Of a stretch of 15,699 nucleotides of DNA, positions 1-7,165 are shown piece by piece. Positions within the stretch are counted from its first letter, which is position 1; each line of letters starts with the position of its first letter. The position numbers and the translations under genes are program-made. The notes beneath the pieces are model-generated. The model did no database searches, was not told the origin of the DNA, and saw only the letters and a list, made by a program, of their open reading frames with translations. This DNA comes from an uncultured Collinsella sp. Lineage in GTDB: Bacteria > Actinomycetota > Coriobacteriia > Coriobacteriales > Coriobacteriaceae. The DNA lies in assembly GCA_958424475.1 (NCBI GenBank), contig CATZTY010000006.1:1-15699 (forward strand), given 5' to 3'.

Positions 1-21
1 TTCGAACCCATGAAAGGGCGA

Positions 22-52
22 CAAAAAAGACGGCCAACCGAAGTTGACCGTC
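22..52 (-). terminator. Rho-independent terminator after tRNA-Lys
   Basis: Read on the minus strand, a 10-bp stem (GACGGTCAAC paired with GTTGGCCGTC, one U-G wobble) is closed by a UUCG tetraloop and followed by six U residues (positions 28-23). It lies 15 bases beyond the tRNA-Lys 3' end and is placed to end that transcript and any read-through from the aminopeptidase. Confidence 0.88.
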
Positions 53-67
53 TCACCAATCTTTGGG

Positions 68-140
68 TGGGCCGTCAGGGGTTCGAACCCTGGACCTTGG
101 GATTAAAAGTCCCCTGCTCTGCCAGCTGAGCTAACGGCCC
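68..140 (-). tRNA. tRNA-Lys (anticodon TTT)
   Basis: The minus strand folds as a 73-base cloverleaf. The acceptor arms GGGCCGT and ACGGCCC are perfectly complementary, the D arm reads GCTC-AGCTGGCA-GAGC, the anticodon loop is CTTTTAA with TTT at its centre, and the T arm has the TTCGAAC loop. It decodes AAA and AAG lysine codons. The discriminator base is A and the next bases are CCC, so CCA is not encoded and must be added after transcription. Confidence 0.95.
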
Positions 141-149
141 GCGGGTGGC

Positions 150-178
150 ATTGTACCACGGTCTGGGACTATTCCCAA
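150..178 (-). promoter_or_regulatory. Sigma-70-type promoter of tRNA-Lys
   Basis: On the minus strand a -35 box TTGGGA (178-173) and a -10 box TACAAT (155-150) are 17 bases apart, and the -10 is preceded by TGG, an extended -10 signature. Transcription would start close to position 143, just before the mature tRNA 5' end at 140. The -35 box lies inside the last codons of the aminopeptidase gene, so the tRNA should be transcribed independently of it. Confidence 0.65.
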
Positions 179-1449
179 CTCCATTGGCCGTTCTGGAAAA
201 TCACAACTTCACGTCCATCAGGCGTAATGCCCGTAATATCGATGTCGTCCGTGCCGATCATAAAATCGACGTGCGTGCTCGAGACGTTAACGCCATGCTC
301 CAGGAGCTCCTCCTTGGACATGTCATACCCACCCTCGATGCATTCGGGGAAACCGACACCTAGCGCGAGATGGCAGCTAGCGTTCTCGTCATAGAGCGTA
401 TCGTAGAACAGAACACCACTTTCGCGGATCGGCGTGTTCTTGGAAATGAGCGCGACCTCTCCCAGGTGAGCAGCGCCCTCGTCAGTATCGATGATACTTG
501 CGAGCGTTGCCTTGCCCACGCGGGCGTCGTAGTCCACCACGCGGCCGCCCTCGAACTTAATCCAAAAATCTTCGACCTTATTGCCGTGATGGATGAGCGG
601 CATGGCCGAGTACACGATACCGTCGGCGCGCATGCGATCGGGCGAAGTGAAGACTTCCTCGGTGGGAATGTTGGGGAAGAAGGGGTGCCCATCGGGCGTC
701 TTGCCCTTGCCGCCGGCCCACTCGTGACCTTTCGTCATGCCAATCGTCAGATCGGTTCCATTTGCCGCGTTGTAATGCAGGTAGTCGAAACGATTGTCGT
801 TCAGGAAACGCAGGTTCTTTTCGAATGCGGCGTCATGGAGTTCCCAGTCGCTCTCTGGGTCCTGGCCATCGGCGCGCGCGGTGTGCAGAATCGCATTCCA
901 CAGCTTATAGATTGCAACCTCATCGGCGTCTCCCGGGAACACCTCGTGCGCCCAAGCCACGACCGGAGCGCCGGCGATGCACCACGGATTGATGTTGTAA
1001 TCCAGTCCACGGCGGAAAACTTTGCACTGCGTATTCCTCGCCTTTGATGCCGCGGCCGGCTTGGCTGGATCGATGCCCTTGAGGGCCGCAGGATCCGCAC
1101 CCTCGATAAAGACAAAGCAGGCACCATCCTGGGCCAAGGAATCCAGCTGCATGCGCTTCCACTCGGGCGTCTGCTCAAAATAGCTTTTCTCGACATGCTC
1201 GTACGTGAGCCTCGTCACGGCATCATCGGCCCAAATGACCGTCACGTGGCCGGCGCCGGCAGCATAGGCCTCCGCGACCACCACGCGCGCAAACGGCGCG
1301 CACTCGACCGGAGACTGAACGACGACCTCCTGGCCGGGCTTGACGTTTACGCCCTTGCGGACGACCAGGCGCGCGTAGTTTTTAATCTTGGGCTCCAGGG
1401 CCTTCATGCCCTCCAGAGCCTCTTCGACCGTCAGGGCAGCTCGAATCAT
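169..1449 (-). CDS. M29-family metallo-aminopeptidase (AmpS/PepS/AmpT type)
   Basis: Cytoplasmic two-metal exopeptidase that removes N-terminal residues from peptides; no signal peptide or membrane segment is seen. At 426 residues it is close to the usual family length of about 410-420. The metal ligands expected for the family are all present with the right spacing: Glu265 in PTEEVFTSP, Glu331 in HLGEVAL, His360 in ENASCHLALG, and His393 and Asp395 in STHVDFMIG, plus Tyr353 near the active site. An upstream in-frame ATG at 1461 exists, but GGAG lies six bases before the ATG at 1449, so I prefer 1449. A possible promoter (TTGCGG at 1494-1489, TATAGA at 1470-1465, spacing 18) overlaps the preceding terminator hairpin; otherwise the gene would depend on read-through. 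Fine substrate preference cannot be read from the sequence. Confidence 0.93.
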   Translation of the reverse strand: MIRAALTVEEALEGMKALEPKIKNYARLVVRKGVNVKPGQEVVVQSPVECAPFARVVVAEAYAAGAGHVTVIWADDAVTRLTYEHVEKSYFEQTPEWKRMQLDSLAQDGACFVFIEGADPAALKGIDPAKPAAASKARNTQCKVFRRGLDYNINPWCIAGAPVVAWAHEVFPGDADEVAIYKLWNAILHTARADGQDPESDWELHDAAFEKNLRFLNDNRFDYLHYNAANGTDLTIGMTKGHEWAGGKGKTPDGHPFFPNIPTEEVFTSPDRMRADGIVYSAMPLIHHGNKVEDFWIKFEGGRVVDYDARVGKATLASIIDTDEGAAHLGEVALISKNTPIRESGVLFYDTLYDENASCHLALGVGFPECIEGGYDMSKEELLEHGVNVSSTHVDFMIGTDDIDITGITPDGREVVIFQNGQWSWE

Positions 1450-1477
1450 GTGCCACTCCATCTATCTATAGAACAGT

Positions 1478-1508
1478 AAAAAGGCGCGCCGCAAAAACGA
1501 CGCGCCTT
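1478..1508 (-). terminator. Rho-independent terminator after the purC-membrane protein pair
   Basis: On the minus strand an 8-bp stem AAGGCGCG/CGCGCCTT encloses a 12-base loop in which a further CG/CG pair can form, and is followed by a short U-rich tail (TTTA). It lies 30 bases after the stop of the two-span membrane protein and only about 30 bases before the aminopeptidase start. Confidence 0.7.
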
Positions 1509-1538
1509 ATATCTTAGCGATAAGTATGTATGCAAACG

Positions 1539-2114
1539 CTACTTCTTCTTGGAGTCCTTCTTGTCCTCCTCGGCAGCCGCGCGCTCAATAAGAGCGTTGA
1601 GCTTGTTCTCGGACATGCCCTCGGCCTGCGCGCGGTACATGTTGCGCAAGGGACGAATACGAGCGAAGTCATAGATAAAGTCGCCCAAAATGATGACGTA
1701 GGACAAAACAATGCCGACCATCTGGACAGGGCTGGACACCATGCCAGCGGGAGCGAAGTACAGCGAGGCCCAAATTGCCACGACGAGCACCATGCCAATG
1801 GCGAGCACAATCCACCAGATGCGACGGCGCTTGGTGTAGTCCTCGTCCTGCTTGAGGAGGATATTCGACACCGCATAGATGCGGTCCTCCTTGGCGCGCT
1901 GCTTAGCCTTGCGGGCGCGCTTCTCCTCTTTAGAGAGGCCCTCGAGGTTCTCGCCCTTCTCGAGCTCTTTGCGGCGTGCCTTAGACGAAGCCGGCACGAC
2001 GCGAACGGAGCTCGCTGCTTGGCGGGCGGGCTTAGCAGATGCGGCAGACTTGCGCGCAACCCCGGTAACTTCGTGGGATTGCGTGCGCTTGTTCGTGGCG
2101 CTACGGGTACTCAC
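1539..2114 (-). CDS. Two-span membrane protein of unknown function
   Basis: I do not recognise a named family. The 191-residue protein has a strongly basic, Ala/Lys/Arg-rich N-terminal 98 residues, predicted to be disordered then helical (KEEKRARKAKQRAKEDR). Two hydrophobic spans follow at about 99-120 and 129-150, joined by a short loop (APAGMVSSP), and then a charged tail ending in KKDSKKK. The basic ends suggest that both termini are cytoplasmic. The start is GTG, set by AAGGAG nine bases upstream inside the end of purC. The purC stop TAA directly abuts this GTG, so translation is probably coupled. Location behind purC does not by itself imply a role in purine synthesis. Confidence 0.8.
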   Translation of the reverse strand: MSTRSATNKRTQSHEVTGVARKSAASAKPARQAASSVRVVPASSKARRKELEKGENLEGLSKEEKRARKAKQRAKEDRIYAVSNILLKQDEDYTKRRRIWWIVLAIGMVLVVAIWASLYFAPAGMVSSPVQMVGIVLSYVIILGDFIYDFARIRPLRNMYRAQAEGMSENKLNALIERAAAEEDKKDSKKK

Positions 2115-3002
2115 TTATGCGTTCTCCTTCATGCTTGTGAACTGGGAGCCCGTGATGATCTGGAAGGCCTCGCGATAGCGCTCGGACGTGCCATCGATGA
2201 CCTCGGCGGGCAGGTGCGGGGTCTCCCCCGTCATATCCCAGTTGGCCTTGAGCCAATTGCGGACGAATTGCTTGTCGTAGCTAGGCTGGATCTTGCCCTC
2301 CTCGTAGCTGGCAGCAGGCCAGAAACGGCTGGAGTCGGGCGTTAGGCACTCGTCGATCAGCGTGACCTTGCCATCGATGACACCGAACTCGAACTTGGTG
2401 TCGGCGATGATGATGCCTCGAGTCGCGGCATACTCGGCAGCGGCCTTGTAAATCTTGAGGGACAGGTCGCGAATCTGCGTGGCGATGTCCTCGCCCACGA
2501 TCTCGCAGCAACGCTCGAACGAGATGTTCTCGTCGTGGTCACCGATCTCGGCCTTCGTGGACGGCGTGAACAGCGGCTCAGGAAGCTTGGAAGCCTCGGT
2601 CAGGCCCTCAGGCAGCTGGATGCCGCAGACGGTGCCGTTCTCGTCGTAGGTCTTCTTGCCCGAACCGGTCAGATAGCCGCGGACGATGCACTCGATAGGA
2701 ATCGTCTGGGCCTTCTTAACCAGCATGGCGCGGCCAGCGAGGTAGTCACGATACTCAGCAAACTCCTCGGGGAAATCCGCCGGGTCGATGGAAACGAGAT
2801 GGTTGGGGACGATGTCGGCAAACTTATCGAACCAGAATGCCGAGATGCGATTGAGTACCTCTCCCTTAAACGGAATCTCGTCGGGAAGAATAAAGTCGAA
2901 CGCAGAAATGCGGTCGGTGGCGACCATCAGCAGGTTTTCACCGGCATCGTAAATATCACGAACCTTGCCACGGGAATCCGGACGACGCTCCATCGTTGTC
3001 AC
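2115..3002 (-). CDS. purC: Phosphoribosylaminoimidazole-succinocarboxamide synthase (SAICAR synthetase)
   Basis: Catalyses ATP-dependent joining of aspartate to CAIR to give SAICAR, a step of de novo IMP synthesis in the cytoplasm. At about 295 residues it matches the longer single-domain PurC type. Visible signatures are the N-terminal GKVRDIYD nucleotide loop, SAFDFILPDEIPFKG, the substrate-binding stretch ECIVRGYLTGSG, DHDENIS, the TKFEFG strand with IDECLTPDSSRFWP after it, and the C-terminal FVRNWL. A GTG at 3011 is also in frame, but it overlaps the AAGGAG ribosome site; the GTG at 3002 is eight bases downstream of that site and is the better start. The gene lies about 110 bases downstream of the histidine kinase and directly abuts the membrane-protein gene after it. 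Identification is secure; the exact start is less so. Confidence 0.97.
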   Translation of the reverse strand: MTTMERRPDSRGKVRDIYDAGENLLMVATDRISAFDFILPDEIPFKGEVLNRISAFWFDKFADIVPNHLVSIDPADFPEEFAEYRDYLAGRAMLVKKAQTIPIECIVRGYLTGSGKKTYDENGTVCGIQLPEGLTEASKLPEPLFTPSTKAEIGDHDENISFERCCEIVGEDIATQIRDLSLKIYKAAAEYAATRGIIIADTKFEFGVIDGKVTLIDECLTPDSSRFWPAASYEEGKIQPSYDKQFVRNWLKANWDMTGETPHLPAEVIDGTSERYREAFQIITGSQFTSMKENA

Positions 3003-3030
3003 GTGAGTCACTCCTTACCTAAATACGACA

Positions 3031-3053
3031 GAAATGCGGGTTCTTTCCCGCAT
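3031..3053 (-). terminator. Probable terminator hairpin after the histidine kinase
   Basis: A perfect 7-bp stem ATGCGGG/CCCGCAT with a six-base loop, followed on the minus strand by TTTCTGT. The U tract is short and interrupted, so termination may be partial and could let transcription pass from the two-component genes into purC. On the plus strand the stem is followed by GTTTT, but no plus-strand gene precedes it. Confidence 0.5.
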
Positions 3054-3111
3054 GTTTTCGCAAACTCGGAGCGGCAGGGACGCGGCCCCTCCTTCACCGA
3101 ATAGCGAAAAG

Positions 3112-4677
3112 CTAGTGCTCCATTGTAGTAGATGCCGCGTCTGCCGTGTGCTCGCGGGGCAGATGAATTGTAAAAGTCGTACCCTTTCCAAGCTCCGACT
3201 CCACGGATATGTAGCCATGGTGACGCTCGACGATCTGCTTGGTCACGGCGAGGCCAACGCCCAGGCCGCCAGCTTCGCGGGCGCGGCTGGCATCGGCGCG
3301 CCAAAACCGCCCGAAGATGCGCGACAGATCGTCCTTGGCAATACCGATGCCGGTATCAGAAACGGCAATGCTGACGTGCTTGCGGTCACTTAGCACCGAC
3401 ACCACGACCCAACCGCCCTCGGGGGTGTAGCGCATGGCGTTGCTCATGAGGTTGATAACACATTGCGTGATCATGTCGGGATCGGCCTCGACGACATCGT
3501 CGTGACCCTGGGTCTCGTCCGCAAAACGCAGGCGCAGATCGCGGTCGACAAACAGGCGCTCCTGGGCATTGACGATGGAACGCACGAAAGGAACCATGTC
3601 CACCGGCTCAAGGTTGAGCGGAGCCGTGCTGTTTTCCATGCGCGACAGGTCGAGCATCTGCTGCACCAGACGAGCCAGGCGGCGCGTCTCGGAAGCAACG
3701 GTCTCCAAATGCTCATCGTCGGTGGGATACACGCCATCCTGCATGGCCTCGACCGTTGCGAGCATGGCCATAAGCGGCGTGCGAAGCTCATGTGCAACGT
3801 CTGAGGTCAGGCGCTTCTCGTGTTTCATATCCTTCTCGAGCGAAGTGGCCATCTCATCGAAGGTCTCACCCAGCTGATCGATCTCGTCATCACCGCGCAG
3901 TCCCGTGCGAGCCGACAGGTCGCCGTCACGGATTTGCTTTGCGGTACTGGTGATGCGATGAATCGGCTTGGTGAGCATGCGCGACACGAGCGATCCGATA
4001 ACGACCGAAATGCAGATTGCAACAACCGCGGCGAGGGCCATGGCGTTAAAGGTCTTCTCCCTAAACGCAGAGTCCGCCTTGGTGAGCAGAGCGTCGGAGC
4101 CGATGGCCCACAGCTTTACCTGTCCGACATGCTCGCCGGAAGACGTTACAATCTCGACGTTAGCAACGCTATCGGAGTCGGTTGGAGCAGACGAGACCGG
4201 GCTATGCGATGCCCTCTTGCCGCTCGTGTCGTCGGTCGTAGCCTGGTTTTCGCGTACATCGGCGGTGGCGCTTGCCGAGGGCCAGGAATCGTCATAGACG
4301 ATCACGCCCTTTTTATTGACGACCTGCATACCCAGATCGTCGGAAACCAAACTCGACGTTGCGACCGTGCGCAGTTCTCCCGCGGTCCAAGAGCCGTTTT
4401 CCTCATATGAGGTTGCCAGCTTCTCGGCAGCGGAATTTGCGATTTCGACGATATTGGAGCGTGTGTAATCCGAAAAGACCGTGCCCCACACAACAGAGAC
4501 AACGCCCACCAGCACCAATACCGTCATGAGCGATGTCAGAGCAAAAGCAAGTGCCATGCGCGAGGGATAGCTCATCGTTGGCCGTGAATCGGAACGAGGC
4601 GTGTTCCAACTAGCCTTGGAACCCGCCTCGCTCTCCTGCTTGTGCTTTTGTCCGATTTCAAAGCGCGCAGGTGTCAT
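3112..4677 (-). CDS. Membrane sensor histidine kinase (HAMP-HisKA-HATPase)
   Basis: Senses an external signal and phosphorylates the response regulator encoded just upstream. Order of parts in 521 residues: a cytoplasmic lead (1-40), membrane span about 42-66, an external sensor region 67-210 with a Ser/Thr/Asp-rich low-complexity stretch at about 131-172, a second span about 211-233, a HAMP linker 234-286, and a dimerisation helix with H-box SDVAHELRTPL and phospho-acceptor His296. The ATPase domain follows, with N-box Asn409/Asn413, G1 box DTGIGI (441-446), F-box FGRFWRAD (455-462) and G2 box GGLGVGLAV (470-478). All catalytic motifs look intact. The start ATG follows the regulator stop by 11 bases, with AGGGA as ribosome site. 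The signal cannot be deduced: the sensor region matches no domain I recognise. Confidence 0.95.
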   Translation of the reverse strand: MTPARFEIGQKHKQESEAGSKASWNTPRSDSRPTMSYPSRMALAFALTSLMTVLVLVGVVSVVWGTVFSDYTRSNIVEIANSAAEKLATSYEENGSWTAGELRTVATSSLVSDDLGMQVVNKKGVIVYDDSWPSASATADVRENQATTDDTSGKRASHSPVSSAPTDSDSVANVEIVTSSGEHVGQVKLWAIGSDALLTKADSAFREKTFNAMALAAVVAICISVVIGSLVSRMLTKPIHRITSTAKQIRDGDLSARTGLRGDDEIDQLGETFDEMATSLEKDMKHEKRLTSDVAHELRTPLMAMLATVEAMQDGVYPTDDEHLETVASETRRLARLVQQMLDLSRMENSTAPLNLEPVDMVPFVRSIVNAQERLFVDRDLRLRFADETQGHDDVVEADPDMITQCVINLMSNAMRYTPEGGWVVVSVLSDRKHVSIAVSDTGIGIAKDDLSRIFGRFWRADASRAREAGGLGVGLAVTKQIVERHHGYISVESELGKGTTFTIHLPREHTADAASTTMEH

Positions 4678-4688
4678 ATGTGATTTCC

Positions 4689-5411
4689 CTATTTCTCGTC
4701 CGACTTATCGGCCTTGGCCGGAGCCTCGAAGCGATAGCCGACACCATGGACGGTGTAGAGCCACTTGGGCTTCTTGGGATCATCGCCCAGCTTGGCGCGA
4801 AGATTCTTCACGTGGCTATCGATGGTGCGCTCATAGCCCTCAAAGTCATACCCGAGCACTTTCTCGACCAGCTCCATGCGGTTATACACACGGCCGGGAT
4901 GGCGGGCAAGCGTGGTGAGCAGCTTGAACTCGGAAGCCGTCAGATCGACTTCCTTGCCCTCGACCAAGATCTTGTGGCCCGAGATATCGATGACCAGATC
5001 GCCGAAGTCGAGTACCTCGACGGCGGGCTCGTCGGCCTGATGGGCACGGCGGAACAGAGCGCGAACGCGGGCGACGAGCTCGCGCGGCGAGAACGGCTTA
5101 ATCAGATAGTCGTCGGCGCCGAGCTCAAGACCGATAATACGGTCCTCGATCTCGCCCTTAGCCGTCAGCATGATGATGGGGACATCCGAGGTATCGCGAA
5201 TGGTGCGGCAAACGCGCTCGCCGGGGATCTTGGGGAGCATAAGGTCGAGCACGACCAGGTCGAACTGATGCTTCTCGAACTCCTCGATCGCGGACTGGCC
5301 ATCGCCGACGCCCACAACCCAGTAGCCTTCGCGCTCGAGATAGGCAGCGACGGCGTCACGGATTGCCTTCTCATCCTCGACCAGCAGAATCTTTTTTGCA
5401 TCTGAAGCCAT
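4689..5411 (-). CDS. OmpR/PhoB-family response regulator
   Basis: DNA-binding partner of the downstream kinase. The 240-residue protein has a receiver domain (about 6-120) with the acidic pair Glu12/Asp13, phospho-acceptor Asp56 in VLDLMLP, Thr83 and Lys105 in the IKPFSP loop. A winged-helix output domain follows (about 135-230) with VDLTASEFKLL, the recognition region YERTIDSHVKNLRAKL and the C-terminal wing VHGVGYRF. A TTG-started extension to 5432 is open, but AGGGGGG lies seven bases before the ATG at 5411, which also gives the normal family N-terminus (MASDAKKILLVEDE). It is the first gene of the regulator-kinase pair. Target genes are not evident from the window. Confidence 0.96.
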   Translation of the reverse strand: MASDAKKILLVEDEKAIRDAVAAYLEREGYWVVGVGDGQSAIEEFEKHQFDLVVLDLMLPKIPGERVCRTIRDTSDVPIIMLTAKGEIEDRIIGLELGADDYLIKPFSPRELVARVRALFRRAHQADEPAVEVLDFGDLVIDISGHKILVEGKEVDLTASEFKLLTTLARHPGRVYNRMELVEKVLGYDFEGYERTIDSHVKNLRAKLGDDPKKPKWLYTVHGVGYRFEAPAKADKSDEK

Positions 5412-5466
5412 AACACGGCCCCCCTGTCTCAATTAGCTAAGAACAAGCCCATTTTAACGCACCTGA

Positions 5467-5504
5467 GCCCGCCGGATGCCGCTATGACGCGGCATCCGGC
5501 GGGC
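5467..5504. terminator. Perfect 16-bp hairpin between the lipoprotein and regulator genes
   Basis: GCCCGCCGGATGCCGC and its exact reverse complement flank a six-base loop (tatgac). It lies 60 bases after the lipoprotein stop and about 55 bases before the regulator start. Neither side has a U run next to the stem. It is best read as a strong terminator or mRNA 3'-end hairpin of the lipoprotein unit of a type that does not need a U tract, but an attenuation or protein-binding role is possible. Confidence 0.6.
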
Positions 5505-5563
5505 GGTACTCACAATTACAACGCGTTTATTCCCCTGTTGGCGCCTTTTTAACCCCTCTAAGC

Positions 5564-6775
5564 TTAAAGAGAGAATAGGCGTGCAGTGACCGTCTCTGGT
5601 ATACCCTGGCTGTTGCGCACCGTGGCGTACGTAAGGAATGAGTCCGATTTTCCCGCCGTAGCTGGATAATCGCCATACTCCAAAGCGCGGTCGGGCGACA
5701 GCAGCGAGCCATAGGTCTTGGCAGAGGTGTCGATCAGGAAATGCGACGCCTGTACCTTAACAAGGTATTTATTCTTCTTGCCAGCCGCACATGCGAGCGG
5801 CTCGCGTGACAGGAAGAGGTACGGCCCTCCCTCATTACCGATATACGTGCCCATATTGCCCAGGCTGCCCACGCCGCTATAGGCCGCCTCGATAGAAAAC
5901 ACGAAGGTATCGCCCATATATACGGCCTCGAAAGGCGAGACTGACGAGGGAAGGACTAGCTGGGCACGTTTGGTGTTGTTGCCGTCTGTCAGATCGATTG
6001 CCGTTATGCCGTAGTAGACGCCCTCGTCGTTATGGACGCGCGGAGAGATGGTCAAGATGCCGTCACTCATGCGCGGGGCCGATGCAAAGCGACCTGTCGA
6101 TTTCCAAATTGTCTCGGCCTTGGATTCATCAAGCGAGCGACGATAGCAAAACGAATCACTACTCGTTTTATTGCCGCCTGCCGAAGGCATTTTATACCAG
6201 ATGACTGATGACCCGAACGCCGTAAACAGGGGCGGATCATAGTCCTTGCCACCTCGATCGAGCTCAACCACATCGCCAGAGAGCGAAGCGCCCGACAGAT
6301 TTTGAGCGTAGAGCTTCCACGATGAATTGGCAAAGTTCATCTCAACCCACGCGAATACGCCGTCGCCGGCACGGACATCGTAGAATGCATATCCCGTGCC
6401 CTCGATAGGATCCTCGATTAATGTGGTAAGCGAGCCATCGCCCAGGTTGAGCACACCGAGTGTGTTGGCGTGCAGTGCCGATGCGGGCGCCATCATCGCC
6501 GCGGCGTAATCGCCGTCGCAGTAGTACAGCAGCGTACCCAGAGGCAGCGTCCATGACGCCGCCGGCTCAAGATCGATGTCGACTGCCTCGTACTCATCCG
6601 TAATCGAGATGATTTTGGAATCATCCTTGATAACCTGCGGCTCGCCGGCGGCATCATCGCTGGTGCCCGTTTTTTTCGAGCATCCGGCAAGCACCGTGGC
6701 AGCGCCCGCGGCAGCCCCACCGAGTACAAAGCCGCGACGCGATATTCCGTTCTTGATGTGATCGGCGATACCCAT
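5564..6775 (-). CDS. Tat-exported lipoprotein of unknown function
   Basis: The N-terminus carries a twin-arginine signal (SRRGFVLGG, Arg13-Arg14) followed by an Ala/Gly-rich hydrophobic core and a lipobox VLAGC with Cys32. The mature protein should therefore leave folded through Tat and be lipid-anchored on the outer face of the cytoplasmic membrane. The remaining 370 residues are rich in strand-forming segments with recurring patterns such as GDGVFAWVEMN, FGSSVIWYKMP, MSDGILTISP and MGDTFVFSIE. These resemble blades of a beta-propeller, but the repeat is too loose to assign a family. No catalytic motif is seen. The ATG overlaps the stop of the TSCPD gene by one base (TAATG), so translation is probably coupled. 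Export and lipidation are well supported; function is unknown. Confidence 0.88.
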   Translation of the reverse strand: MGIADHIKNGISRRGFVLGGAAAGAATVLAGCSKKTGTSDDAAGEPQVIKDDSKIISITDEYEAVDIDLEPAASWTLPLGTLLYYCDGDYAAAMMAPASALHANTLGVLNLGDGSLTTLIEDPIEGTGYAFYDVRAGDGVFAWVEMNFANSSWKLYAQNLSGASLSGDVVELDRGGKDYDPPLFTAFGSSVIWYKMPSAGGNKTSSDSFCYRRSLDESKAETIWKSTGRFASAPRMSDGILTISPRVHNDEGVYYGITAIDLTDGNNTKRAQLVLPSSVSPFEAVYMGDTFVFSIEAAYSGVGSLGNMGTYIGNEGGPYLFLSREPLACAAGKKNKYLVKVQASHFLIDTSAKTYGSLLSPDRALEYGDYPATAGKSDSFLTYATVRNSQGIPETVTARLFSL

Positions 6776-7038
6776 TAGGCGATCTCGGCGCGAGCGGCCT
6801 CGATGGCGCGCGTAAGCTGGTCGGCGCAGGAGGTCTTTTTCATACCGCAGGTATTGCCAGCGAGAACCTCAATTACGCGATCGGCAGGAGCGCCCTCGAC
6901 CAGCTTGGAGATTGCCTTGAGATTGCCGTCGCAGCCACCGGTAAACTCAACGCCCATCACCTTGTTGCCGTCATCGGAAAGGTCAAGGTGAATATTGCGA
7001 GCACACACGCCCTGAGGCTTGTAATCAAACGAAATCAT
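6775..7038 (-). CDS. TSCPD-domain protein
   Basis: A small 87-residue protein of the TSCPD family, named for a conserved motif that here reads TSCADQL near the C-terminus. Four cysteines are spaced as in the family: one in GVCARN, one in GGCDGN, one in NTCGMKK and one in TSCADQ. They could bind a metal or act in redox chemistry. The same domain also occurs at the C-terminus of class II ribonucleotide reductases, but the free-standing form has no agreed function. An in-frame ATG at 7065 exists, but AGAGGGG lies about five bases before the ATG at 7038, which I take as the start. It is the first gene of a two-gene unit and overlaps the lipoprotein gene by one base. Confidence 0.9.
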   Translation of the reverse strand: MISFDYKPQGVCARNIHLDLSDDGNKVMGVEFTGGCDGNLKAISKLVEGAPADRVIEVLAGNTCGMKKTSCADQLTRAIEAARAEIA

Positions 7039-7072
7039 GCGATCCCCTCTCAGAATGTTATTCAAGACGACT

Positions 7073-7099
7073 ATTATCCCCGTCTTTCTCTAAATGCAA
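7073..7099 (-). promoter_or_regulatory. Candidate promoter of the TSCPD-lipoprotein unit
   Basis: On the minus strand GATAAT (7078-7073, five of six bases of the -10 consensus) is preceded at 15 bases by TTGCAT (7099-7094). The spacing is shorter than ideal; shifting the -10 to TAATAG gives 17 bases but a poorer match. Transcription would start near 7066 and leave a leader of about 28 bases with the ribosome site. Confidence 0.4.
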
Positions 7100-7102
7100 C
7101 GA

Positions 7103-7140
7103 GGCGCTTTGCCGGCAACACACATTACCAGCAAAGCGCC
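7103..7140 (-). terminator. Probable terminator hairpin after purB
   Basis: A perfect 10-bp stem GGCGCTTTGC/GCAAAGCGCC with an 18-base loop, 26 bases after the purB stop on the minus strand. The tail is only weakly U-rich (TCGTTGCATTT), so efficiency is uncertain. The stem ends just upstream of the candidate promoter of the next unit. Confidence 0.55.
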
Positions 7141-7165
7141 CTAAAAAGCTAAGTTATGCCCGAAC

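Noticed and set aside
1..21. TTCGAACCC at the window edge as part of another tRNA
   Set aside because: TTCGAA is a T-loop-like palindrome, but the following bases give no convincing acceptor arm or anticodon arm on either strand. The rest lies outside the window.
1530..2345. A 271-codon open frame on the plus strand
   Set aside because: Antisense to the two-span membrane protein and the end of purC, and no recognisable protein features.
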